64,000 nucleotides of DNA from Flavobacterium sp. SM15 (GCF_022012335.1 NZ_JAKLTO010000007.1:62001-126000); one strand, 5' to 3'; counted from the stretch's first letter, positions 8,210 through 15,967 are shown. Numbers and translations are program-made. Notes: a model not told the origin generated them from the letters alone.

Positions 8210-10420
8210 TTATGCGGTTTGCTTATAATAGGAAAACACGAATTGATTGGTAAACCCTTGACCCTGAGAATTTTTCACAACAGCATCATCTGAAAACAAA
8301 AACTCCTCCAATACAATTTTAGAATACTTTCCTACAGATTTAAGAAGCAGTTCTACAGAGATCAACTGCTCCAAATCCAATAAAAGTGTATTGTCAGAAG
8401 GCACCCAATTTACATACCTTGAAACTTGTCTTTCTCGCCTCCAGTTCGAAAAATGCTCTAACAGCGCAACGCCATTCAACATATAAAAGTGCTGTAATTC
8501 TTCTTTATCAATTATCCATCTGGCTTTGGCCAAGACCACCTCTTTGTAAACCACTCTTGGAAAAAAACGATGATGGTGTTCCAAAACTCCCCAACTGAAA
8601 TTATAAATAGGTTTACTGTACTGGAACTGTAAATCGCATAAAAAATGATAGACCGGCAAAACTGTACCGGAGTAGTTGTGTGCCGTAGACAAGCAAGGGT
8701 GTACTTCTTTATTGTGCTTTTTAGAGCGTAAGACCACAACATCGTTCCTAACACTTACCATCAAATCGTCTAAGCCAATTACACGATCGGATGTCACACC
8801 CGGGTTGCAGAGGTACGGAATTTCAAAAGTTCTTAAAACCGGTCTACGCAAAACATTACAGGTTCGGGCTTCGGGGATATGAACGATTTCCGCAAAAATT
8901 ACATCGTTTTTATGCGTTTCTTCTGCCACAACAATTGACTGAGTCAGATCATGAATCGCCTTGTTTCCACTACAAAACCTCCCTAAAAGTTTAGCCGCAC
9001 TCGTGTTTCCGGATGACTCAAGCACAACCGTTTCAACACCCTTATTTTTCACGAGTTCAACCATAACCGAAAAGCTAGCGGGAGTTGCCTCCCAGTCAGA
9101 ATTAAAGTCTGGAAAATCTTTCTCCGAAAGGTACAGGATTGCTTGGTTTTTATTTTGACACCCTTTTAGCTTTTCTTCCAAGAGATAATCATAAGAAGAC
9201 CATGCTTGTAAAACCTTTGGTCCACTTTTTTCCTTAAAAGAAAAACGATCCAAAAGCGGATGCGCATCGTTAATTTTAGCCTGCTGCAGGTAGCCTATCC
9301 CTGTTTCATTGTCCAATACGATTGCCAATGGCATTTCTCTGGTTTCATAACGCTCCTGAAAAGCTATAACAAAATCCCTCAGGCTTGTTGGGCTGTTTTG
9401 GGGACGAATTCCATTTAAAAAACGAAGGGCTTCCAAAGTTTTAACAGAAAAAGAAGCATCGAGTTTATTTTCACGAGTTGAAAGACTTAAATCCGTCTGA
9501 AGCAAGTATTTTCGATCAACTGCTACTTCAATTTTTTCAATCAAAGCATCTAATTCTCGATAATTATCAGACGCAGGAATTATATTGTGATCCAGCAGTT
9601 CAAGCCTTAATTTCAGTTCATAAAAAACCTGAAGCTCCTCCTTAGGCAGATCTGTTCGGTTAAGAATTGCAAAGAAAGCATCCCACACCTCATTGCCTGT
9701 CACCCGAGGATCCAACTCGCTAATTAACAACTGAGTTTCAATTAAATGATTAACATACGCTCTAGCTTCGTTTATTTCCGACTCATTTTCAACAAGATGT
9801 TCAATTAACTCATCAATCGTTGCACCATTTTGGGCTTTGTCTAAAAGCTTTTCCAAGGTTGGACTTTTTCTCAGTGCCGAAATTTTATGCTCCCGTTTCA
9901 ATTTCAAAGAAGTAAATTCAACGTACCTGTAAAAATCGCCTAAAACATAAAGAGAAGTGTTTGGAAAATAGCGTAAACCAGATCTAACCAATTGATTATT
10001 GGTCAATTTTTCCAGTAAAAGCATCCAAAAGCACATGTCAAATTGGGAAAACCTAATATACTGGTCCTTTGTTGTTAGCTCAACAGAATTTGTAGTCCCG
10101 AAGTTTCCGACAGCGCAGCCAGCAAACAATCCAAAAGGGGTGCATCGGGAAGAACTACGAGCCAAATACTTTAAAAACGTGAGCTCAAGGCTCTTTTGCT
10201 TTCCTTTGGTTAAAGCCTTCGGGTTTTCAATGTATTTTTTTAAAAAATGGACTAAATCGGGAGAAGCAATATGGATCGCTTCTTCAAAATAAGGATCCTG
10301 AATAATTTCTCGCAATCGCATTTCAGAATAATCCTCTAACAATTCCAAATAAACTGATAACGGGAAGGCGGGCGTTCGTAAAACGTAATTTGAAAACGAT
10401 TTAATTTGATAACGAGGCAT
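8210..10420 (-). CDS. lantibiotic dehydratase, glutamylation part (LanB N-terminal type)
   Basis: 736 residues. The motif ARSSSRCTPFGLFAG (87-101) is the signature of LanB N-terminal domains, which use glutamyl-tRNA to glutamylate Ser and Thr of a precursor peptide. A full-length NisB-like protein is ~1000 residues; this one ends where the elimination domain would begin, and that domain is encoded by the next gene. Its ATG lies inside the end of the peptidase gene (20-base overlap). The substrate is presumably the Thr-rich peptide encoded at 12077-12280. Confidence 0.88.
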   Translation of the reverse strand: MPRYQIKSFSNYVLRTPAFPLSVYLELLEDYSEMRLREIIQDPYFEEAIHIASPDLVHFLKKYIENPKALTKGKQKSLELTFLKYLARSSSRCTPFGLFAGCAVGNFGTTNSVELTTKDQYIRFSQFDMCFWMLLLEKLTNNQLVRSGLRYFPNTSLYVLGDFYRYVEFTSLKLKREHKISALRKSPTLEKLLDKAQNGATIDELIEHLVENESEINEARAYVNHLIETQLLISELDPRVTGNEVWDAFFAILNRTDLPKEELQVFYELKLRLELLDHNIIPASDNYRELDALIEKIEVAVDRKYLLQTDLSLSTRENKLDASFSVKTLEALRFLNGIRPQNSPTSLRDFVIAFQERYETREMPLAIVLDNETGIGYLQQAKINDAHPLLDRFSFKEKSGPKVLQAWSSYDYLLEEKLKGCQNKNQAILYLSEKDFPDFNSDWEATPASFSVMVELVKNKGVETVVLESSGNTSAAKLLGRFCSGNKAIHDLTQSIVVAEETHKNDVIFAEIVHIPEARTCNVLRRPVLRTFEIPYLCNPGVTSDRVIGLDDLMVSVRNDVVVLRSKKHNKEVHPCLSTAHNYSGTVLPVYHFLCDLQFQYSKPIYNFSWGVLEHHHRFFPRVVYKEVVLAKARWIIDKEELQHFYMLNGVALLEHFSNWRRERQVSRYVNWVPSDNTLLLDLEQLISVELLLKSVGKYSKIVLEEFLFSDDAVVKNSQGQGFTNQFVFSYYKQTA

Positions 10421-12080
10421 TCTTTTTTCGTTTACTTATTTTTTTAGCAAGCTTCATCGCATTATATACATTCAAAACCTTACCTGATTTAGACAGTTCT
10501 GAAAAATGGGCTTTAACTCCTTTTTTTCCCGGTACTAAAACTTCCAAATCATAAGCAGTTCCGGAGTTCATGATAATTTGTTTGACTTCTTTAGCAGATA
10601 AATTAGGATAGTACAACCAGATTAAAGCTGCTGTTCCTGAAACCATAGGTGCGGCAAGAGATGTTCCTGAATCGAAAACGTATTTATTACCGGGTGCAGT
10701 GGTATAAATTTCTTCTCCGGGAGCAAATAGGTCTACGTTTTGCTTGCCGTAGTTGGAGAAACCGGAAACAAACGTACTATCTAATCTACGAGATGTAGAG
10801 CCTACGTTGATGAAGTTTGTACTAATTTCAACACTTTCTCCATCATATCCAATATCATTAGGAAAAAAAGGATTAAAATCAATATTGTAGCTATTATTTC
10901 CTGCCGAATGAACAATTAAAACCTCATGCTTTTCTGCGTATTTAATAGCATCCAAAACCAATTCTTTTTCAGCTGAAAAGCCTTTACCAAACGACATATT
11001 TATCACTTTTGCACCATTATCAACAGCATAACAAATTGCTTTGGCAATATCTTTATCATGCTCGTCACCTATAGGAGAAATATTTAATGGCATAATTTTT
11101 ATTTTGACTGAAAAACCTATCGCGCCAATTTTATTAAATCTATTCGAAGAGATAACACCTGCAACTTTAGTACTATGATGTTGTAACTTTATAAAATCAT
11201 TCACTTTATTATTTCAATAATTAATACTATTTTTTAAATCAAAATTCATGATATCTACCCTTTCATTGTAATCAAAATCTAAACACTTTTTCAAGATAAA
11301 ATTTTGTTGATCAGCTTTATCAATCAAATAGTCAATTGAATTAATATTCAATTCTTTATTTACCATCATTGAATGAATTAAAGCTGCAAAATCTTTATCA
11401 CCTGCATCTCTCTTTTCCCAAAAACTTTTTCCATTTCCATAAATTTTATACAAGCTATCTAATTTACTATAAGTGTAATCTTCTTTTGGAAAATAATGTT
11501 TAAGAGTATCTTTTGCCAATGGAAAAAGAACAATTCCATACTCTAATGACTTCAAATAATTTTGATAATAGTTTTTCTCTTTTTTAAAAAATGCAATTGC
11601 TCTTTTGTATTCTTTAAAATCTTTTGGGCTGTTTAGAGTATCCAATTCAAACTTTTCTTTTGATTTACGAATCAATCTTATATAATCAAAATTACTCCAT
11701 ATTAGATTTTGTCCGTTTTTTCCACCTAAAAAACTCCATCCATTTACATCATCCACATAGCCATTTTGATCATCATCTATCCCGTTGTCCGGAATTTCAC
11801 CTTTATTTATCCATATTTGACTTTTAAGATCTTCATGATTAATATCTAGCTGACTATCTAATATTGCGACTGTGATATTTTGCTGCGTATTGTTTTTCCC
11901 AACATTTTTATCACACCATTTATCCAAAGATATCCCAGGAATCTCATTGTTGTGAATATCTTTATGAAACCATCCGTAGAGATTATCTTTAGGATTTGAT
12001 GCCGTTATATTATTACTAACTTTACTATTAGCACATTTTACTAAAAAAAGACAAAGAGCAATCCTGAAAAAAAGTTTCAT
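10401..12080 (-). pseudogene. S8 subtilisin-like peptidase (LanP-like) interrupted by one in-frame TGA
   Basis: Two open stretches, 12080-11214 and 11213-10401, lie in the same frame and are separated only by TGA at 11216-11214. Together they encode a complete S8 peptidase of 559 codons: hydrophobic N-terminus with a possible lipid-anchor Cys16 (LFLVKC, but Lys at -1 is unusual), catalytic Asp75 in AILDSQLD, His302 in HHSTKVAG, oxyanion Asn in HSAGNNS, and Ser474 in GTSLAAP. Each half alone lacks part of the triad. The stop sits at codon 289 in the context NY*NNKV; flavobacterial S8 relatives usually have Gly here (YGNN), so GGA to TGA is the likely change. The downstream half has no good start (GTG at 11204). 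A sequencing error is possible. Its ATG overlaps the precursor stop, so its role was probably leader removal. Confidence 0.8.
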
Positions 12081-12280
12081 TGAAGAGTTTTATTTGTCTT
12101 ATCTGTTGTTGTCTTACTTGTAGTATCCTGACCTCCACAATAATTTGTTGATTGATTTACTGTCACTGTTACTGTATCTTGATCACCAGTTCCATCTCCT
12201 GCTTTTATTGATTTCAAATTTTTCAACCTTACTACTTCAAATTTTTCTAATTCGAATTTTCGATTTTTACTCTTTTCCAT
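12077..12280 (-). CDS. candidate RiPP (class I lanthipeptide-type) precursor peptide
   Basis: 67 residues from the ATG at 12280 (a TTG two codons upstream is less likely). The first ~28 residues are charged and look like a leader (RKFELEKFEVVRLKNLKSIK) ending in an AGDG segment where GG-type leaders are cut in Bacteroidota natural-product precursors. The rest, about 37 residues, has 12 Thr, 2 Ser and a single Cys, including TVTVTV, NQSTNYCGG and SKTTTDKTNKTLQ. Such a core suits a LanB-type dehydratase. The stop overlaps the peptidase ATG (ATGA). At most one thioether could form from its own Cys. The family match is by eye only. Confidence 0.72.
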   Translation of the reverse strand: MEKSKNRKFELEKFEVVRLKNLKSIKAGDGTGDQDTVTVTVNQSTNYCGGQDTTSKTTTDKTNKTLQ

Positions 12281-12309
12281 AAACAATTAATTGTGATTTT
12301 TTAACGTGG

Positions 12310-12317
12310 CAAATATA
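12310..12317 (-). promoter_or_regulatory. -7 promoter box of the precursor operon
   Basis: Reads TATATTTG on the minus strand, an exact TAnnTTTG match, 29 bases upstream of the precursor ATG. The palindrome at 12364-12377 is centred about 55-65 bases upstream of the expected start of transcription. Confidence 0.6.
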
Positions 12318-12363
12318 TTTTCGTTTTGAAATTTATATCCATAAAAAATATTTGTAATTATTA

Positions 12364-12377
12364 AAATTCATGAATTT
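12364..12377. promoter_or_regulatory. palindromic operator candidate in front of the precursor operon
   Basis: AAATTCATGAATTT is a perfect 14-base palindrome containing ATTCATGAAT. The same 10-base core occurs twice upstream of the neighbouring AraC-type regulator. Its place just upstream of the -7 box suits an activator site. Confidence 0.5.
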
Positions 12378-12423
12378 CGTGTTTTTAACACTACTATTCC
12401 ACTATAAATCAAATAAATAAAAA

Positions 12424-14130
12424 TTAAAAACTATTTTTCTTAATCAATTCTTTAATAAAATAACTTGGCTTAATTCCTGTTTTCTTATTAAAAGCATTAG
12501 AAAAAGACTCTGCATTATTAAATCCAAACTCTAGAGCTAGGGCAGAAATCGTATACTTAGTTAACTTATTATCCTGTTGAAGCAACCTAATTGCATTATC
12601 AACTCTTAAATCATTAATATATTGGCTAAAAGAAACGCCTTTATGAGTATTAACAATTTTAGAAACATATTTGCTGTTAGTTTCAAATTCTTGAGAAAGC
12701 AATTGAATTGTAATATTGGAATTTAAATACCCTTTATCTTTCTCGAATTGGTTGAGTTTCTTTAATATTTGACCTATTATTTCATCTGAAATTCCAATTT
12801 CTTCAGTTTTATCTCTAATTACAGATTCAACATTTTTCCCCTCGTTTAAAACTCCAATAAGTTCAATTTCATTTTTATTAATAATTTTTTCAAATCTATT
12901 TCTAAAGATTCTTTTTTGATTTTCTTGATAAATGCCGAAACAACTTAAACCAATGGTGAGAAAGATAAGACCTCCAATATAATAAGTCGAAGCTTGCTTG
13001 TCTTTTCTTAAATTATCAATAAGATTTTCTTTGTTCTCCACCAAATGTGGGATGTCGTATTCTTTATTAAGAAGCTTATAAAAATGCTTATAATTTCTTT
13101 GTAAAACACTGTCAATGCCCATAAGTCTTTGTAGATAATTCAACTGATTTTTACTATCTCCATTCTCTTTATAATAATTGATTAGAAAATTATATCCCCC
13201 TAAGAATTCAGGTGTTATATTATTGGTAACTTTATACATTGAGTCAACTTTAATATAATTCTTTAAAGCCATTTTTTTTTGATTCATACCTTCATACGCT
13301 TTTCCTAAGTAATAATAGGAGGCCAATGTATTCATCTTATCATCATACTCTTTCATTTTTGGCAAGGCTTTATTTATACTGTCAAGAGCAACCGTAAAAT
13401 TTTTTCTTAAAACCTGATTGGCTCCTTCATTTAAAACAAACAAATACTTATTCCTTTCGATATCCGTCGCAATTGCTTCCCTATGTCCCCATTCATTATA
13501 ATAGGTCGCTGAATCTGTTTGTTTAAGTGCTTTGTGCGCATCGGCAATAGCAAATAAAATAGTTTGAAAAAGATTTGAAAACTGATAACCTCTGATATCC
13601 TTTTTTATATAAAAAGACAAACATTCACGATACATTATCAATGCTTCTTTTACCTCTCCTAAATCTTCGGACTTTAACACCCCAATAAAAAACTTAACTT
13701 TGTGATAATCCTCTTTCTTATTTTTTAAAGCATATTTTTCAGCAATTAAATAATTATTCATTGCTTCTCTAAATTTAAATTGTTTCTTAAGGATGTAAGC
13801 CTTTTCACAATATGCAGATATAGGAAAGAAATCATCATTGGTATTGATTGAGTATTTAACTACACTGTCTAAATATTTTATAGCAGTATCTTCTTTATTC
13901 ATTAAAGAAAACAAATAATAAGCTCTAGCCTTAAAAATCGGATCTGTATCGCTCTTTGCTTTTTTCAAATACATACTCGCATAATACTCTTTTTTTGAAA
14001 CATTTTTAACGTTATCAAAATAGGCACTCCACAAATCTTGATAGGAATAATTCTTTTTAGGACTTTGCCCTGATAAAAACAAAGGGAAAAGCATTATGTA
14101 GAATAATTTTACATATACAAATCGGTTCAT
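12424..14130 (-). CDS. membrane-anchored TPR / AraC-type transcriptional regulator
   Basis: 568 residues. An N-terminal hydrophobic signal (YIMLFPLFLSGQS), then TPR-like helical repeats to ~370, one transmembrane helix (YIGGLIFLTIGLSCFGIYQ, ~380-400), a linker, and a C-terminal AraC double helix-turn-helix (~465-560) with ISALALEFGFNNAESFSNAF and KKTGIKPSYF. The sensor part would lie outside the cytoplasmic membrane and the DNA-binding part inside. Such one-component regulators are common in Bacteroidota. It is encoded just upstream of the RiPP operon on the same strand, 143 bases from the precursor start, and is its likely regulator. The ligand is unknown. Confidence 0.8.
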   Translation of the reverse strand: MNRFVYVKLFYIMLFPLFLSGQSPKKNYSYQDLWSAYFDNVKNVSKKEYYASMYLKKAKSDTDPIFKARAYYLFSLMNKEDTAIKYLDSVVKYSINTNDDFFPISAYCEKAYILKKQFKFREAMNNYLIAEKYALKNKKEDYHKVKFFIGVLKSEDLGEVKEALIMYRECLSFYIKKDIRGYQFSNLFQTILFAIADAHKALKQTDSATYYNEWGHREAIATDIERNKYLFVLNEGANQVLRKNFTVALDSINKALPKMKEYDDKMNTLASYYYLGKAYEGMNQKKMALKNYIKVDSMYKVTNNITPEFLGGYNFLINYYKENGDSKNQLNYLQRLMGIDSVLQRNYKHFYKLLNKEYDIPHLVENKENLIDNLRKDKQASTYYIGGLIFLTIGLSCFGIYQENQKRIFRNRFEKIINKNEIELIGVLNEGKNVESVIRDKTEEIGISDEIIGQILKKLNQFEKDKGYLNSNITIQLLSQEFETNSKYVSKIVNTHKGVSFSQYINDLRVDNAIRLLQQDNKLTKYTISALALEFGFNNAESFSNAFNKKTGIKPSYFIKELIKKNSF

Positions 14131-14144
14131 TGTTTAATTTTTCA

Positions 14145-14152
14145 CAAAAATA
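14145..14152 (-). promoter_or_regulatory. -7 promoter box of the AraC-type regulator gene
   Basis: TATTTTTG on the minus strand, an exact TAnnTTTG match 14 bases before the ATG; implies a very short leader. Confidence 0.5.
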
Positions 14153-14246
14153 ACACATATACAATTTATTTTAACATAAAAAATAAAACTTATCTTACTT
14201 TTTTATTGTTTTGGAAATCAACGATATAGATAAAACCTCCCACTCA

Positions 14247-14277
14247 ATTCATGAATATAATGCCGAAATTCATGAAT
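14247..14277. promoter_or_regulatory. two palindromic operator candidates, 21 bases apart
   Basis: ATTCATGAAT occurs at 14247-14256 and again at 14268-14277. The 21-base repeat distance is two helical turns, so two protein dimers would bind the same face. The same site stands in front of the precursor gene. Autoregulation by the AraC-type protein is a plausible role. Confidence 0.5.
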
Positions 14278-14380
14278 CTAGACTTAACTAATTTGCCTAC
14301 CCTAATTCTTGTCTCTAGTTTTGTCTCAGAAATCAAAAACAAATTTTCTTTTTGGGTTTCAAAAAAATTGATCAATTATC

Positions 14381-14456
14381 AGGGATTGCTTCAGCTGTAG
14401 TGTAACCCTGAAAAAAAAACAGAGCAAGAAGGGATTGATGAGCTAGTGGTAACCCT
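14381..14456. repeat. two imperfect repeats, each able to form a hairpin
   Basis: 14381-14409 and 14430-14456 share AGGGATTG...AGCT...AGTG..TAACCCT and are each followed by an A-rich run. The outer AGGG and CCCT can pair. No coding frame and no known element recognised. Confidence 0.45.
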
Positions 14457-14562
14457 AAAAAAACCAAGCAGAAAAACAAATCAACCGTTTTTCAAAAGAA
14501 CTCTACGGATGCTTTTCTAATTTTTAGAGTTTTGGAATATGTTTTTAGTAGTAATTTAGAAA

Positions 14563-14607
14563 GGTACTGTTTGTCTGTGGATTCCTCGAACAGTATCAAA
14601 ATCCACA
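14563..14607. repeat. two interlocking inverted repeats
   Basis: GGTACTGTT (14563-14571) can pair with AACAGTATC (14589-14597, one G-T), and TGTGGATT (14576-14583) with AATCCACA (14600-14607). The arms alternate A-B-A'-B', so the two hairpins exclude each other. They end directly before the terminator hairpin. Confidence 0.45.
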
Positions 14608-14638
14608 AAAGCAGCCTTACCACAACTAAGGCTGCTTT
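14608..14638. terminator. terminator hairpin
   Basis: Stem AAAGCAGCCTTA / TAAGGCTGCTTT, 12 bp, loop of 7 bases, with A/T runs on both sides. It can end transcripts of the dehydrogenase gene reading leftward. Confidence 0.6.
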
Positions 14639-14803
14639 AAAATTAATTTATTGAGTTAGTTATAAAGAAAACGATAATGGGGGCTCTTAAGAAGGCCAAA
14701 ATTCATTTTTGAAACTTAAATGCAGTTATTTTTTATAAAAGCCAGACAGAACAATTATTTACAACACTGGTCGCACTTAAAGTTCCCGATTTATCGTTTA
14801 AAC

Positions 14804-15754
14804 TTAACTATACAGTTTAATAATCTTATCCACAATAACCTGAGCCAATCCAACCTTACTCTCTATGGTCCAGCCGGCAATATGTGGTGTAAGCAATACA
14901 TTTTTTGCATTTAAAAGGTATTCGAAAGCATCCGGCTTCTCCCCTTCAAACAAATGTTCAAAGGATAGTTTTTCATATTCTAAAACATCTAGTCCAGCAC
15001 CTAAAATCTGTTTTGAATTAAGAGCTGTAACCAAATCAGCCGTAACCACACTGTTGCCTCTCGCGGTATTAATAAACCAGAACGGTTTTGCAAATCCTGA
15101 AATAAAATCAGCATTGATCATTTTATCGGTTTGTGGCGTCCATGGAGTGTGAAGGCTTACCACATCCGCTTTTTGCTGAAATTCTAAAAGCGAAACCTGT
15201 CTTGCATCATCATTGCCAACCCCATCTAAAATATCGTAACACAAAACCTCAACATCGAAACCACGCAGCTTTTTAGCAAATGATTTCCCCATATTTCCGT
15301 AACCGATAATCCCAACGGTTTTGCCGTCCAGTTCGTGGCCGCGGTTGCTTTCCCTGTTCCAATGCCCGGCGCGTACCTCATCGTCGGCTTTGTTTAAGTT
15401 GTTCATTAAGGTGAGTAGCATTCCCAAAGTGTGCTCTCCAACGGCATTACGGTTTCCTTCCGGCGCTGCAATAAGCTCAATGCCTTTACTTTGAGCATGT
15501 TCACAATCGATGCTCTCCAAACCGGCACCTACACGCGCGATAAACTGTAAATTGGTAGCTTTATCCAAGAAATCCCTATCGATTTTAAAACGACTTCGAA
15601 TTACAATCCCGTGATACTCCTGAATTTTATCCTCAACCGCATCTTTAGAGGAAGAAAAATCTTCAAAATTCTGAAAACCAGCCCCTTGCAATTGATCCCA
15701 TAACAGCGGATGGTTGCTGTCCAGATGCAGTATTTTTACGTCTTGTTTTGTCAT
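14804..15754 (-). CDS. D-isomer-specific 2-hydroxyacid dehydrogenase (SerA-like)
   Basis: 316 residues. The NAD-binding Rossmann motif is GIIGYGNMG; the catalytic Arg lies in INTARGNSV, the Glu in GLDVLEYEK and the His in LTPHIAGWT, the R-E-H triad of this family. The length fits the short form without an ACT regulatory domain. The substrate (3-phosphoglycerate, glyoxylate or another 2-oxo acid) cannot be told. It has a TAACTTTG promoter box close upstream and stands alone. Confidence 0.87.
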   Translation of the reverse strand: MTKQDVKILHLDSNHPLLWDQLQGAGFQNFEDFSSSKDAVEDKIQEYHGIVIRSRFKIDRDFLDKATNLQFIARVGAGLESIDCEHAQSKGIELIAAPEGNRNAVGEHTLGMLLTLMNNLNKADDEVRAGHWNRESNRGHELDGKTVGIIGYGNMGKSFAKKLRGFDVEVLCYDILDGVGNDDARQVSLLEFQQKADVVSLHTPWTPQTDKMINADFISGFAKPFWFINTARGNSVVTADLVTALNSKQILGAGLDVLEYEKLSFEHLFEGEKPDAFEYLLNAKNVLLTPHIAGWTIESKVGLAQVIVDKIIKLYS

Positions 15755-15773
15755 ATTTTAATGGAAAGTGCTT

Positions 15774-15781
15774 CAAAGTTA
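15774..15781 (-). promoter_or_regulatory. -7 promoter box of the 2-hydroxyacid dehydrogenase gene
   Basis: TAACTTTG on the minus strand, exact TAnnTTTG match 19 bases before the ATG. The same block, TAACTTTG, recurs before uvrC, the gene at 49284-49781 and the DUF3108 gene. Confidence 0.55.
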
Positions 15782-15848
15782 CCTAATTCAGACAAAAAAT
15801 AAGTTTCAAATTAAGGTATTTTTAAGACAAGCGTATATATGAATGATT

Positions 15849-15856
15849 TACTTTTG
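15849..15856 (+). promoter_or_regulatory. -7 promoter box of corA
   Basis: TACTTTTG, exact TAnnTTTG match. It implies a leader of about 105 bases before the corA ATG. Confidence 0.55.
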
Positions 15857-15916
15857 TCGAAAATTTATACAAATCACCAAAAATGGAAGGTTCCCATAGG
15901 AAATACATTTAAACCT

Positions 15917-15966
15917 GAATAAAGACATTCTTTGCTCTTTATTCCATTAATTACGAAAGAGTAAAG
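15917..15966 (+). promoter_or_regulatory. mutually exclusive hairpins in the corA leader
   Basis: Hairpin 1: GAATAAAGA (15917-15925) with TCTTTATTC (15936-15944), 9 bp. Hairpin 2: CTTTGCTCTTT (15930-15940) with AAAGAGTAAAG (15956-15966), 11 bp including one G-U. They share bases 15936-15940, so only one can form. Hairpin 2 ends one base before the corA ATG and would hide the start region. Candidate translational switch; no known riboswitch class recognised. Confidence 0.4.
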
Positions 15967-15967
15967 C

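Larger units (their letters stand above)
14131..14803. other. gene-free stretch upstream of the regulator
   Basis: 673 bases with no convincing reading frame on either strand. It holds the regulator promoter (14145-14152), two palindromic sites (14247-14277), a pair of imperfect hairpin-forming repeats (14381-14456), two interlocking inverted repeats (14563-14607) and a terminator hairpin (14608-14638). The last ~165 bases before the dehydrogenase gene show nothing notable. Confidence 0.6.

Noticed and set aside
10401-11204. Downstream half of the peptidase as an independent gene starting at GTG 11204
   Set aside because: Same frame as the upstream half, lacks the catalytic Asp, and has no promoter or signal peptide; one broken gene explains both pieces.
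11214-11216. Programmed TGA readthrough or selenocysteine
   Set aside because: No SECIS-like hairpin seen directly after the codon, the following base is A, and the aligned residue in relatives is Gly rather than Cys.
14563-14607. H-type RNA pseudoknot
   Set aside because: The third loop would be only 2 bases and would have to cross a 9-bp stem; alternative hairpins fit better.
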